DNA of 64,000 bases from Streptomyces sp. SN-593 (GCF_016756395.1 NZ_AP018365.1:4315001-4379000); one strand, 5' to 3'. Counted from the first letter of the stretch, positions 51,342 to 60,282 are shown. Notes: generated by a model not told the origin, from the letters alone. Numbers and translations: made by a program.

Positions 51342-52946
51342 ATGGTCGACCCGAACGAGACGGCCGCCGGCATCGGAGCGTCGGAGGCAGCTGGTCCCTG
51401 GGGCCCCGGAGCCGTGATCGGCGACGGCCGCTACCGGCTGACCGGACGACTGGGCCGCGGCGGCATGGCCGAGGTCTTCGCGGCGGAGGACGTCCGCCTC
51501 GGCCGGACCGTCGCCGTCAAGCTGCTGCGCAGCGACCTCGCCGAGGACCAGGTGGCCCGGGCCCGCTTCACCCGCGAGGCCCAGTCGGTGGCCGGCCTCA
51601 ACCACCACGCGGTGGTCGCGGTCTACGACAGCGGCGAGGACGTCACCCGCACGGGAACCGTCCCCTACATCGTGATGGAGCTGGTCGAGGGCCACACCAT
51701 CAAGGAACTGCTGACCGGGCCCACCCCGCCGCCGGTCGACCAGGCGCTGCTGATCGTCTCCGGCGTGCTGGACGCGCTGGCCTACAGCCACCAGCACGGC
51801 ATCGTGCACCGCGACATCAAGCCCGCGAACGTCATCATCACCAGCACGGGCGCGGTCAAGGTGATGGACTTCGGCATCGCCCGCGCGCTGCACGGCGCGG
51901 CCAGCACCATGACGCAGACCGGCATGGTGATGGGCACCCCGCAGTACCTCTCCCCGGAGCAGGCGCTCGGCAAGACCGTCGACCACCGCAGCGACCTGTA
52001 CGCCACCGGGTGCCTGCTGTACGAACTGCTCACGCTGCGGCCGCCCTTCGTCGGCGAGACCCCGCTGTCCGTGGTCTACCAGCACGTGCAGGACGAGCCG
52101 CAGCTCCCGTCGCAGATGAGCGACCGGGTGCCGCCGGAGCTCGACGGCCTGGTGCTGCGCTCGCTCGCCAAGCAGCCCGAGGACCGGTTCCAGAACGCCG
52201 AGGAGATGCGCGCGCTGGTCGGGTACGCCCACCACACGCTCGTGCAGCAGGGCGGCTGGACCGGCGGCATGTGGAACACCGGCGCGGTCACCGCGGTCAC
52301 GCCGCGCCCGACGGGCACCGCGCCCACCGTGGTCGCCCAGAGCGGCGGGCAGGCGCAGAGCGGCAACACCGCCGAGATCGGTCCGCTGCTCGGCGGGATC
52401 TCCGGGGTCGGCGGCGCCGACGACGTGCACGGCTACGGCGAGCGGCCGCCGTCGGGCGGGAGCCCCTGGGCCAAGCCGGTGCTCTTCGTGATCGCCGCGG
52501 TGCTGGCCATCGCGCTCGGCGTCTTCCTCGCGACCAGGGGCGGAGGCGACGACGGCGGCTCCACCACCGACCACACCACGCCGCCGAGCAGCGCGCAGCC
52601 CTCCGACCTGCCGACGGACGACGACACGGGCCTGCCGTCCGACGACTCCTCCGGCCAGGTGTCCGAGGAGCCGACCGAGTCCGGCGAGTCCAGCGACTCC
52701 CCGAGCGACGAGCCCTCGTCCACGCCCTCGACCACCGACACCACGACCACCACCACGCCGCCCGTCCACACCACCAAGCCGAGCACCCCGACCACGGCCC
52801 CCACCAAGCTGCCCACCACCCCGCCCACGGGCGGCAGCTCCAGCGGTGACACCAGCGGCACCGGGACGAGCAGCGGCACCACCGGGACCAGCAGCGGTGA
52901 CTCCGCCGGCGCGGACGACGGCGGGGACCCGTCCGGCACCACCTGA
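51342..52946 (+). CDS. membrane Ser/Thr protein kinase with Ser/Thr/Pro-rich extracellular tail
   Basis: This 534-residue kinase has its kinase domain at about 32-290: LGRGGMAEV, Lys60, Asp158 in HRDIKPAN, Asp176 in DFG. A membrane helix lies at about 378-396. The ~135-residue extracellular tail is almost entirely Thr, Ser, Pro, Asp and Gly with no foldable domain, so it may be glycosylated or act as a wall-spanning stalk rather than a PASTA sensor. ATG 51342 with GAGGAC just upstream is preferred to ATG 51321. It shares a 283-base divergent region with the preceding kinase. Confidence 0.92.
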   Translation: MVDPNETAAGIGASEAAGPWGPGAVIGDGRYRLTGRLGRGGMAEVFAAEDVRLGRTVAVKLLRSDLAEDQVARARFTREAQSVAGLNHHAVVAVYDSGEDVTRTGTVPYIVMELVEGHTIKELLTGPTPPPVDQALLIVSGVLDALAYSHQHGIVHRDIKPANVIITSTGAVKVMDFGIARALHGAASTMTQTGMVMGTPQYLSPEQALGKTVDHRSDLYATGCLLYELLTLRPPFVGETPLSVVYQHVQDEPQLPSQMSDRVPPELDGLVLRSLAKQPEDRFQNAEEMRALVGYAHHTLVQQGGWTGGMWNTGAVTAVTPRPTGTAPTVVAQSGGQAQSGNTAEIGPLLGGISGVGGADDVHGYGERPPSGGSPWAKPVLFVIAAVLAIALGVFLATRGGGDDGGSTTDHTTPPSSAQPSDLPTDDDTGLPSDDSSGQVSEEPTESGESSDSPSDEPSSTPSTTDTTTTTTPPVHTTKPSTPTTAPTKLPTTPPTGGSSSGDTSGTGTSSGTTGTSSGDSAGADDGGDPSGTT

Positions 52947-53013
52947 GCCGGGCGGGGGCCGGGCACACCTGGGCCGGACGGGGGCTTGTCACCACCCGGG
53001 CCGGGCGGGGGCC

Positions 53014-53092
53014 CGGCACCCCGTCAGCCCGTGAAGGCAGCCCGGCACCCCGTGAAGGCGTCGCGGCACCCCGTCAGCCCGTGAAGGCGTCG
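53014..53092. repeat. triplicated 3' end of the APH-family gene
   Basis: The word CGGCACCCCGTCAGCCCGTG followed by AAGGC occurs at 53014-53038 and 53064-53088, with a shortened copy (lacking CAGCCCGT) at 53043-53059. The 53064-53088 copy contains the stop codon (complement TCA at 53074-53076) and the last codons of the gene; the other two lie beyond the stop. Confidence 0.8.
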
Positions 53093-54090
53093 CGGACCCG
53101 CGCGTACTCCTCGGTCCACCACACCGCCAGCGCGGACGCCGCCGGGAAGAGGGGGTCCGACCGCCGGTCGCGGTGCTGGTAGCGCCAGTGCAGCATCCAG
53201 AAGTCGTTCAGCCGCTCCCACCACACGCGGTGCACGGCGGCGGCCAGTTCGGTCCCGGCGATGCCGGCGGCCCGCCGGTACGCCCGGGCGTACCCGCGGA
53301 TCTTCGCGAGGTCCAGCCGCCCGTCCGCGGGGTGGACGAAGAAGATGACGGCGGCCCGCACCGCCTCCTCGGCGCGCGGGTGGACGCCGAGCCGGTCCCA
53401 GTCGATGATCGCGGCGGGCTCCTCGCCGCGGTAGAGCAGGTTGAGCGGGTGGAAGTCGCCGTGCACCCAGCCGCTGACCCGGTCGTCCGCGTCGGGCGGG
53501 CGCAGGTGCGCGTGCCGGCGCAGCAGCGCACGGCGTTCCAGCAGCCGGTGCTCGGCGAGCGCGTCGAACGCGTCGAACGGGCGGTGCCCGCGCACCAGGG
53601 TGAGCAGGTGGTCGATCTGCTCGTGGGTGCGCTCGGGGTCGGCGCTGGGGTGCCGCCCGGCCGGGGGCGGCGGTTGGGTGCCGGCCAGCCCGGTGTGCAC
53701 CATGCCGAGCAGGGTGCCGAGCCGGCGGGACTGGCCCTGGGAGAGTTCGGTGCCCTCGCGGTGCCGGCCCTCGACCCAGGGGAAGAGCGCGTACCGGTGG
53801 CCGCCGACCTCCGTGACGGTCGCGCCGTCGCGGTCGTGCAGCGGTGCGGCCGCGGGCAGCCCGAGCCGGGCGAGCCGGCCCGTCGCGTGGTGCTGCCGGG
53901 CGATCACCGAGTGGGCCGCGGTGTCCGCGGCGACGTACTGTTTGAGGAAGAAGCGGCCGCTGCCCGTGGTGATCCGCCAGCCCCGGTTGAGTAACCCGCG
54001 CGGAACGCGTTCGCAGGTCAGCAGGGTCGCCGCACGGTCGTAGCGGCGGAGCAGGGTGGTCAGTGCGGGCGGCCGCTGTGCCGTGCCCAT
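53074..54090 (-). CDS. aminoglycoside-phosphotransferase-family kinase (TTA codon present)
   Basis: This 338-residue protein has the APH/choline-kinase fold. The Brenner motif is VHGDFHPLNLLY (about residue 213) and the metal-binding DFG equivalent is IIDWDRLG (about 229). The N-terminal SGRFFLKQYVA holds the ATP-binding Lys. The substrate is unknown; such enzymes phosphorylate antibiotics, sugars or small alcohols. Residue 33 is encoded by TTA (complement at 53992-53994), the only in-frame TTA I noticed in the window, which in Streptomyces makes translation dependent on the bldA tRNA. ATG 54090 is used; GTG 54093 is equally possible. Confidence 0.85.
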   Translation of the reverse strand: MGTAQRPPALTTLLRRYDRAATLLTCERVPRGLLNRGWRITTGSGRFFLKQYVAADTAAHSVIARQHHATGRLARLGLPAAAPLHDRDGATVTEVGGHRYALFPWVEGRHREGTELSQGQSRRLGTLLGMVHTGLAGTQPPPPAGRHPSADPERTHEQIDHLLTLVRGHRPFDAFDALAEHRLLERRALLRRHAHLRPPDADDRVSGWVHGDFHPLNLLYRGEEPAAIIDWDRLGVHPRAEEAVRAAVIFFVHPADGRLDLAKIRGYARAYRRAAGIAGTELAAAVHRVWWERLNDFWMLHWRYQHRDRRSDPLFPAASALAVWWTEEYARVRDAFTG

Positions 54091-54507
54091 CACGCGGCTC
54101 AGCGTAGATCAACTGGCGGCCCGGGCTCGCGCGAGTGGCGGCGGGGCCCTTGCGTCTGCTATGTCCGGCTGGTCGCGTTCGCGCCGGCGTGCGGAACCGG
54201 ATGGCGGTCCGGGCCGTTCACCCCTTACGGACTCCTCCCGATCGGGATACGGTGCCGGTGTCCCGGTCATGGCCTGCGGTAACGCGGACTACTAGGAAAT
54301 CCAAGCAAAACCGCAGGTCAGAAAGTGTGCCCTCGGTGTACGCGAAGGCTTCCGGTTATAGGTAACGTCTGCATTGCAGGCCATTCGCCGGGGCGTTGTC
54401 ACGCCTGGTTCGGCCATGCCGCACATACCCCGTGCGCCACGCCGGACCTGGTCAGCCGCACTGGTTCTCCGGCAGATCCCGGGGGCCGGACAGACGGAGG
54501 AGCGAAC
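54091..54507. other. intergenic promoter region of the second E1/E2 operon
   Basis: These 417 bases hold no supported gene and are noticeably less G/C-rich around 54285-54400. TATAGGT at 54357-54363 could be a -10 box. CTGCATTGCAG (54369-54379) is an 11-base palindrome just downstream of it and may be an operator. The rest shows nothing recognisable. Confidence 0.4.
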
Positions 54508-55674
54508 GTGAGCGTGAAGAGCAGTGCCGCGCGGAGCAGTACCCGCGGCCGCGCGAAGCGCCGTGGGGGCGAGCCCGAGCTCGTGCAACTACTGACCCCG
54601 GAAGGCGAACGCGTCGAGCACGGCGAGTACTCCATCGACCTGACCCCGGACGAGCTGCGTGGCCTGTACCGGGACATGGTGCTGACCCGGCGGTTCGACG
54701 CCGAGGCGATCACCCTCCAGCGGCAGGGCGAGCTGGGGCTGTGGGCCTCGCTGCTCGGCCAGGAGGCCGCCCAGATCGGCTCCGGGCGGGCCACCCGCCC
54801 GGACGACTACATCTTCCCGACGTACCGCGAGCACGGCGTGGCCTGGACGCGCGACGTGGACCCGCTGAACCTGTTGGGCATGTTCCGGGGGGTCAACAAC
54901 GGCGGCTGGGACCCGAACGAGAACAACTTCCACCTCTACACCATCGTCATCGGCTCGCAGACGCTGCACGCGACCGGCTACGCGATGGGGGTGGCCAAGG
55001 ACGGCGCGGACGCCGCGGTGATCGCCTACTTCGGCGACGGTGCCTCCAGCCAGGGCGACGTGGCGGAGTCCTTCACCTTCGCGGCGGTCTACAACGCGCC
55101 GGTGGTGTTCTTCTGCCAGAACAACCAGTGGGCGATCTCCGAGCCGACCGAGAAGCAGTCCCGGGTGCCGATCTACCAGCGCGCGGCCGGCTTCGGCTTC
55201 CCGGGCGTCCGGGTGGACGGCAACGACGTGCTGGCGGTCCTCGCGGTCACCCGGGCGGCCCTGGAGCACGCCCGCAGCGGGCAGGGCCCGATGCTGGTGG
55301 AGGCGTTCACCTACCGGATGGGCGCGCACACCACCACCGACGACCCGACCCGCTACCGCGCCGACGAGGAGCGCGAGGAGTGGGAGTCGAAGGACCCGAT
55401 CGCCCGGCTGCGCACCTACCTGGACAAGCAGGAGCTGGCCGACGAGGAGTTCTACGCGGGCGTGGAGGCGGAGAGCGACGCGCTGGCGAAGCGGGTCCGC
55501 GAGGGCGTGCGCGGCATGCCCGACCCGGACACCATGGCCATCTTCGAGAACATCTACGCCGACGGGCACGCGCTGGTGGACGAGGAGCGCGCCCAGTTCG
55601 CCGCGTACCTGGACTCCTTCGAGGACGCTCCCGCGGCGGCCCACGGTGCCGCCGGCTCCGGAAAGGGGCACTGA
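54508..55674 (+). CDS. 2-oxoacid dehydrogenase E1 alpha subunit (second copy)
   Basis: This 388-residue ThDP-dependent subunit of a branched-chain or pyruvate dehydrogenase complex has GDGASSQGDVAE (about residue 177) to CQNNQWAI about 27 residues later as the ThDP site; RMGAHTTTDDPTRY follows near 271. It begins with ~25 basic Ser/Arg residues. GTG 54508 follows GGAGGAGCG. It is divergent in sequence from the copy at 35632, so it is a paralogue rather than a recent duplicate. The E1-E1-E2 order matches bkd clusters; the substrate (branched-chain oxoacids versus pyruvate) cannot be settled. Confidence 0.9.
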   Translation: MSVKSSAARSSTRGRAKRRGGEPELVQLLTPEGERVEHGEYSIDLTPDELRGLYRDMVLTRRFDAEAITLQRQGELGLWASLLGQEAAQIGSGRATRPDDYIFPTYREHGVAWTRDVDPLNLLGMFRGVNNGGWDPNENNFHLYTIVIGSQTLHATGYAMGVAKDGADAAVIAYFGDGASSQGDVAESFTFAAVYNAPVVFFCQNNQWAISEPTEKQSRVPIYQRAAGFGFPGVRVDGNDVLAVLAVTRAALEHARSGQGPMLVEAFTYRMGAHTTTDDPTRYRADEEREEWESKDPIARLRTYLDKQELADEEFYAGVEAESDALAKRVREGVRGMPDPDTMAIFENIYADGHALVDEERAQFAAYLDSFEDAPAAAHGAAGSGKGH

Positions 55675-55675
55675 C

Positions 55676-56650
55676 ATGACGCAGATGGCCATCGCGAAGG
55701 CGCTCAACGAGTCGCTGCGCACGTCACTGGAGAACGACCCGAAGGTCCTGGTGATGGGGGAGGACGTCGGCCGGCTCGGCGGCGTCTTCCGGATCACCGA
55801 CGGCCTGTTCAAGGACTTCGGCGAGGGCCGGGTGATCGACACCCCGCTCGCCGAGTCCGGCATCGTGGGCACCGCGATCGGCCTGGCGCTGCGCGGCTAC
55901 CGCCCGGTGGTGGAGATCCAGTTCGACGGGTTCGTCTTCCCGGCCTACGACCAGATCATCACCCAGCTCGCGAAGATGCACGCCCGGGCGCTCGGCAAGA
56001 TCAAGCTGCCGATCGTCGTCCGCATCCCGTACGGCGGCGGCATCGGCGCCGTCGAGCACCACAGCGAGTCGCCCGAGACGCTCTTCGCGCACGTCGCGGG
56101 CCTGAAGGTGGTCTCGCCGTCCAACGCCTCGGACGCGTACTGGATGATGCGGCAGGCCATCGAGTGCGACGACCCGGTGATCTTCTTCGAGCCGAAGCGC
56201 CGCTACTGGGACAAGGGCGAGGTGGCCGTCTCGGCCGTGCCCGCGGGGCTGCACAAGGCGGCGGTGGCCCAGCAGGGCACCGACGTCACGCTGGTGGCCT
56301 ACGGTCCGATGGTGAAGGTGTGCCTGGAGGCGGCGGCCGCGGCGGCCAACGAGGGCCGCAGCGTGGAGGTGGTGGACCTGCGCTCGATCTCGCCCATCGA
56401 CTTCGACACCGTGCAGGCGTCGGTGGAGAAGACCGGACGGCTGGTCGTGGTGCACGAGGCCCCGGTCTTCTTCGGCTCGGGCGCCGAGATCGCGGCGCGG
56501 ATCACCGAGCGCTGCTTCTACGCCATGGAGGCGCCGGTGCTGCGGGTGGGCGGGTTCCACGCGCCGTACCCGCCGGCCAGGCTGGAGGAGGAGTACCTGC
56601 CCGGTCTGGACCGCGTACTCGACGCCGTCGACCGCGTGCTGGCGTACTGA
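55676..56650 (+). CDS. 2-oxoacid dehydrogenase E1 beta subunit (second copy)
   Basis: This 324-residue E1beta subunit has VMGEDVGRLGGVFRITDGLF (about 27-46), IPYGGGIGAVEHHSESPE (about 116) and GGFHAPYPPARLEEEYLPG near the end, the same signatures as bkdB. The N-terminus is clean, without the Ala-rich extension of the first copy. It starts one base after the E1alpha stop. Confidence 0.92.
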   Translation: MTQMAIAKALNESLRTSLENDPKVLVMGEDVGRLGGVFRITDGLFKDFGEGRVIDTPLAESGIVGTAIGLALRGYRPVVEIQFDGFVFPAYDQIITQLAKMHARALGKIKLPIVVRIPYGGGIGAVEHHSESPETLFAHVAGLKVVSPSNASDAYWMMRQAIECDDPVIFFEPKRRYWDKGEVAVSAVPAGLHKAAVAQQGTDVTLVAYGPMVKVCLEAAAAAANEGRSVEVVDLRSISPIDFDTVQASVEKTGRLVVVHEAPVFFGSGAEIAARITERCFYAMEAPVLRVGGFHAPYPPARLEEEYLPGLDRVLDAVDRVLAY

Positions 56651-56660
56651 GGAGAGGGTT

Positions 56661-58112
56661 GTGACGATCATGGCCGTACAGGCGCAGCGCTTTCGCGAGT
56701 TCAGGATGCCGGACGTCGGCGAGGGCCTGACCGAGGCGGAGATCCTCAAGTGGTACGTGGGCGTCGGGGACACGGTCACCGACGGGCAGGTGATCTGCGA
56801 GGTCGAGACGGCGAAGGCGGCGGTGGAGCTGCCGATCCCGTTCGACGGGGTGGTCAGCGAGATCCGCTTCGACGAGGGCACCACGGTGGACGTGGGCACC
56901 CCGATCATCGTGGTGGACGCGGGCGGGGACGACGCGCCCGGCGACGGCGTCGGTGCCGCGGACGCGGCCGGTGCGCAGCCCACCCCGGCCGGGGCGGAGC
57001 CTGCACCGGCCGGGGTGGAGCCCCCGCCCGCCGCGCAGCCCGCGCCGGAGCGGAAGGCGGTGCTGGTCGGCTACGGCGTCGCGCCGTCGTCCACCACCCG
57101 GCGGCCGCGCAAGCAGAAGGCGGCCGAGCCGGTCAACGGGCAGGCGGTGCCCGCACCCCCCGTCGAGGCGCCCGGGCCCGCCGCGCCGGCGGCCGCGCCC
57201 GCCGAGGTGCCGGTGCCCGGCGCACAGCGGCCGCTGGCGAAGCCGCCGGTGCGCAAGCTCGCCAAGGAACTGGGCATCGACCTGGCCACGGTGGTGCCCA
57301 CCGGGGAGCACGGCGAGGTGACCCGCGAGGACATCAGGGCCGCCGCCGCGCCGCCGGCCCGGCTGCCGCTGCCGGAGGCCGAGGAGGCCGCCGGCATCGC
57401 CGCGTCGGGGGCGCGCGAGACGCGCGTGCCGATCAAGGGCGTCCGCAAGGCCACCGCCCAGGCGATGGTCGCGAGCGCCTTCACCGCGCCCCACGTCACG
57501 GAGTTCGTGACCTTCGACATCACCCGGTCGATGAAGCTGGTGCAGGAGCTGAAGTCCGACCCGGCGTTCGCGGGGCTCAAGGTCAGCCCGCTGCTGCTGG
57601 TCGCCCGGGCGCTGCTGGTCGCGATCCGCCGCAACCCGGAGATCAACGCGGCCTGGGACGACGCGAACCAGGAGATCGTCCGGAAGTCCTACGTCAACCT
57701 GGGCATCGCCGCGGCCACCCCGCGCGGCCTGGTGGTGCCCAACATCAAGGACGCCCACGACAAGACGCTGCCCGAACTGGCGTCCGCGCTCGGCGAGTTG
57801 GTCGCCACGGCGCGCGAGGGCAGGACCTCGCCGGCCGCGATGCAGGGTGGCACCGTCACCATCACCAACGTCGGCGTGTTCGGCGTGGACACCGGCACCC
57901 CGATCCTGAACCCGGGGGAGTCCGCGATCCTCGCCTTCGGCGCGGTCAAGCTCCAACCGTGGGTGCACAAGGGCAAGGTGAAGGCGCGGCACGTCACCAC
58001 CCTCGCGCTCTCCTTCGACCACCGGTTGGTCGACGGCGAGCTGGGCTCCAAGGTGCTGGGCGACGTGGCGGCGGTCCTCGAACAGCCCAAGCGGCTGCTC
58101 ACCTGGTCGTGA
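56661..58112 (+). CDS. 2-oxoacid dehydrogenase E2 acyltransferase (second copy)
   Basis: This 483-residue E2 has one lipoyl domain (about 12-90, lipoyl-Lys52 in ETAKAAVE), Ala/Pro-rich linkers, a peripheral-subunit-binding domain (about 193-228; KPPVRKLAKELGIDLATV) and an acyltransferase domain (about 250-483) with FDHRLVDGE near 455. GTG 56661 has GAGGAGAGG upstream. As in the first operon there is no E3 gene. The end of the gene is part of a direct repeat. Confidence 0.92.
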   Translation: MTIMAVQAQRFREFRMPDVGEGLTEAEILKWYVGVGDTVTDGQVICEVETAKAAVELPIPFDGVVSEIRFDEGTTVDVGTPIIVVDAGGDDAPGDGVGAADAAGAQPTPAGAEPAPAGVEPPPAAQPAPERKAVLVGYGVAPSSTTRRPRKQKAAEPVNGQAVPAPPVEAPGPAAPAAAPAEVPVPGAQRPLAKPPVRKLAKELGIDLATVVPTGEHGEVTREDIRAAAAPPARLPLPEAEEAAGIAASGARETRVPIKGVRKATAQAMVASAFTAPHVTEFVTFDITRSMKLVQELKSDPAFAGLKVSPLLLVARALLVAIRRNPEINAAWDDANQEIVRKSYVNLGIAAATPRGLVVPNIKDAHDKTLPELASALGELVATAREGRTSPAAMQGGTVTITNVGVFGVDTGTPILNPGESAILAFGAVKLQPWVHKGKVKARHVTTLALSFDHRLVDGELGSKVLGDVAAVLEQPKRLLTWS

Positions 58113-58152
58113 CGGCCGGCGCGTCGGTCGTCCGGTCGTGACGGCCGGCGCG
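58105..58152 (+). repeat. 19-bp direct repeat across the E2 stop codon
   Basis: GGTCGTGACGGCCGGCGCG occurs at 58105-58123 and 58134-58152 (period 29). The E2 stop TGA (58110-58112) is inside the first copy. Confidence 0.85.
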
Positions 58153-58267
58153 GCCGTCGCCGGGTGAACACCCTTTCGTGCGGCGGGTTCGGTCGTGTGG
58201 ACGCCCGGACCCGCCGCACGCGCGTGTCGCCCGCACTCCCCGCCCGTTTTGTGCTGCCATCGACCGT

Positions 58268-58462
58268 ATGGTCGTCTCTGTCTCCGTCGCCCTGCTGCTC
58301 CTCCTGCTCGCCGGGATGCAGATGCGCAACCGGTCCCTCAAGCCGAGCCACGCCATCACCTGCACCCTCCTGGGGTTCTGCCTCGCGTCCTCCAGCCTGG
58401 CCCCCACCATCCAGTCCACTCTCGTCTCCACCGCCTCCCTGGTCGGCACCATTCATCCCTGA
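58268..58462 (+). CDS. small hydrophobic protein, probably membrane-bound
   Basis: This 64-residue protein has one strong N-terminal membrane helix (VVSVSVALLLLLLAGMQM, about residues 2-19) and a second weaker hydrophobic part (HAITCTLLGFCLASSSLAPTI). A similarly placed short membrane protein after the bkd operon is familiar from streptomycetes, but no function is known. The ATG at 58268 is chosen because the longer frame upstream is Arg/Pro-rich and lacks a ribosome site. Confidence 0.6.
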   Translation: MVVSVSVALLLLLLAGMQMRNRSLKPSHAITCTLLGFCLASSSLAPTIQSTLVSTASLVGTIHP

Positions 58463-58604
58463 GGGTGTCCCGGAATTCCCACGCGTGCGCGCGCGTCCCT
58501 CCGGTCCCGCCATTCAAGATCGGCAATGCGGATTCTTCTCCGGGCCGCGTGGACTTCGTCATATCTTTTGCGGACCGGGCGGCTGTTTTCGGCCAACGGG
58601 GTGA

Positions 58605-58617
58605 TAGAAAGCTTCTA
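58605..58617. promoter_or_regulatory. palindrome upstream of the MHYT gene
   Basis: TAGAA-AGC-TTCTA lies 78 bases before the MHYT start codon inside a stretch (about 58540-58680) that is clearly A/T-richer than its surroundings, as expected of a promoter/operator region. Confidence 0.45.
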
Positions 58618-58694
58618 TTGCACACCCGGAAAACGCTGGTCGGAACGGTGCCGAAGTCGCGTGGGGTGGGAATTTCTGTGGGAGGGCGTGCGCC

Positions 58695-59435
58695 ATGACG
58701 CACCACGCGCAACTCTGGTCCAACTCGTGGTATCCGGCCACCGGATATCTGATCGCCTTTGTCGGATCGGTTCTCGGACTGTCCTGTGCCAGCCGGCTCC
58801 ATGTGGTCGGACTGGCCCGGGGAAAGGGCTGGCTGGCCGCCGGCGCGATTTCCCTGGGCACCGGGATCTGGGGCATGCACTTCGTGGCGATGCTCGGTTA
58901 CGAGGTGGACGGCACGGACCTGCACTACGAGATCGGCGTCACCGTGCTGAGCTGGCTGCTCGCGGTGGTCGTCGTCGGCGTCGGCATGTACGTCGCCGGC
59001 CGGGTCGACTCCTGGCTCTACCTGCTCGGCGGCGGCCTGATCGCCGGGTTCGGCGTGGCGGGAATGCACTACCTGGGCATGCGCGCGATCCGGATGCCCG
59101 GTTCGCTGTCCTACGACCCCGGATTGGTGGCCCTCTCGGTCCTCATCGCCGTCGTGGCGGCCACCGCGGCGCTGTGGGCGACGCTGCGGGTGCGCAGCCG
59201 GGTGGCCATCACCGGCGCGGCGCTCGTGATGGCCTTCGCGATCAGCGCGATGCACTACACGGGCATGGAGGCCGTCACCGCCACCACCGACGGCTCGGGC
59301 TCCGACTCCGTCGGCGGCGTCTCGCCGTCCGCGTTCGTGCTGCCGCTCATCGTCGGCCTGACGCTGATCATCCTGCTCGTGTCGTTCGCGGTCCTGATGA
59401 ACACCCTCGACGACGTCGCCGCCGACCAGCGGTAG
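58695..59435 (+). CDS. MHYT-domain integral membrane sensor
   Basis: This 246-residue protein has seven membrane segments and the three MHYT motifs: GMHFVAM (about 56), GMHYLGM (about 117) and AMHYTGM (about 182). The His and Met residues are proposed to bind copper and sense O2, CO or NO. No GGDEF, EAL or HATPase output domain is attached, which is the usual form in Streptomyces. The partner is unknown. ATG 58695 has GGGAGG 8-12 bases upstream. Confidence 0.92.
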   Translation: MTHHAQLWSNSWYPATGYLIAFVGSVLGLSCASRLHVVGLARGKGWLAAGAISLGTGIWGMHFVAMLGYEVDGTDLHYEIGVTVLSWLLAVVVVGVGMYVAGRVDSWLYLLGGGLIAGFGVAGMHYLGMRAIRMPGSLSYDPGLVALSVLIAVVAATAALWATLRVRSRVAITGAALVMAFAISAMHYTGMEAVTATTDGSGSDSVGGVSPSAFVLPLIVGLTLIILLVSFAVLMNTLDDVAADQR

Positions 59436-59617
59436 GGCCCGTCCGGCCGATCCCGCCGCATCCGCGGAGCCCGTCCCCGCACGTCCTCCGGCGCGCCGCC
59501 GCACGCCCTCCGCGCGTCCCCCGCACGTCCCCGCGCCCCTGCACGTCCCCGCACCCCTGCGCGCCTCGCGGTCGTGCGGGGGTGCGGCATCAAAGGGCTA
59601 TCGTCCGCTCATCTGTT

Positions 59618-59645
59618 GTATCTATGATGTGCGCATTATGGATAC
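59618..59645. promoter_or_regulatory. GntR operator candidate overlapping its own start codon
   Basis: GTATC (59618-59622) and GATAC (59641-59645) flank an imperfect palindrome ATGATGTGCGCATTAT (59624-59639, 12 of 16 symmetric). TATGAT at 59623-59628 is also a -10-like hexamer. The ATG at 59638 lies inside, so bound regulator would block its own expression. Confidence 0.5.
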
Positions 59646-60282
59646 GAAGGCGCCGCCCGCTGCCGAGCGGGTGTACCTGCATGTGAAGAGCGGGGTGCTG
59701 GACCGCCGTTACGAGGGCGGGACGCTCCTCACCGAGGGGGACCTCGCGGAGGCGGTCGGGGTGTCGCGCACCCCGGTGCGGGAGGCACTGCTGAAGCTGG
59801 AGGCCGAGGGGCTGCTCAAGCTCTACCCGAAGAAGGGCGCGCTGGTGCTGCCGGTCTCCGCGCAGGAGATCGCGGACGTGGTCGAGACCCGGCTGCTGGT
59901 GGAGCAGCACGCGGTCGCCAAGGTGGCGCCGGCCGTGCCGGCGGGCCTGATCGAGCAGTTGGAGGAGTCGCTCGCCGAGCAGTGCGAGCACGCCGCCGCC
60001 GGCGACCTGGCCGCCTTCGCCGTCGCCGACCGCACCTTCCACGCGGAGATCGTCCGCGCGGCGGGCAACCGCATCCTCGCGCATCTCTACGACCAGTTGC
60101 GGGACCGGCAGTTGCGGATGGGGGTGGCGACGATGCACGCGCAGCCGAGCCGGGTGGCGAAGAACATCGCCGAGCACACCGAGATCCTCCAGGCGCTGCG
60201 GGACGGCGACGAGCGGACCGCGGCGCAGGTCGTGGACCGGCACGTGTCCTGGGTCAACACGCTGGCCCGGGGCCAGTCGTGA
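59638..60282 (+). CDS. GntR-family regulator, FadR/FCD subfamily
   Basis: This 214-residue repressor has an N-terminal winged HTH (LTEGDLAEAVGVSRTPVREALLKLEAEGLL, about residues 31-60, partly quoted) and a helical FCD ligand domain (about 80-205) with metal-binding His/Asp residues (DRTFHAEIVRAAGN). It is translationally coupled (GTGA) to an MFS permease, so its effector is probably the permease substrate, typically an organic or sugar acid. Confidence 0.9.
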   Translation: MDTKAPPAAERVYLHVKSGVLDRRYEGGTLLTEGDLAEAVGVSRTPVREALLKLEAEGLLKLYPKKGALVLPVSAQEIADVVETRLLVEQHAVAKVAPAVPAGLIEQLEESLAEQCEHAAAGDLAAFAVADRTFHAEIVRAAGNRILAHLYDQLRDRQLRMGVATMHAQPSRVAKNIAEHTEILQALRDGDERTAAQVVDRHVSWVNTLARGQS

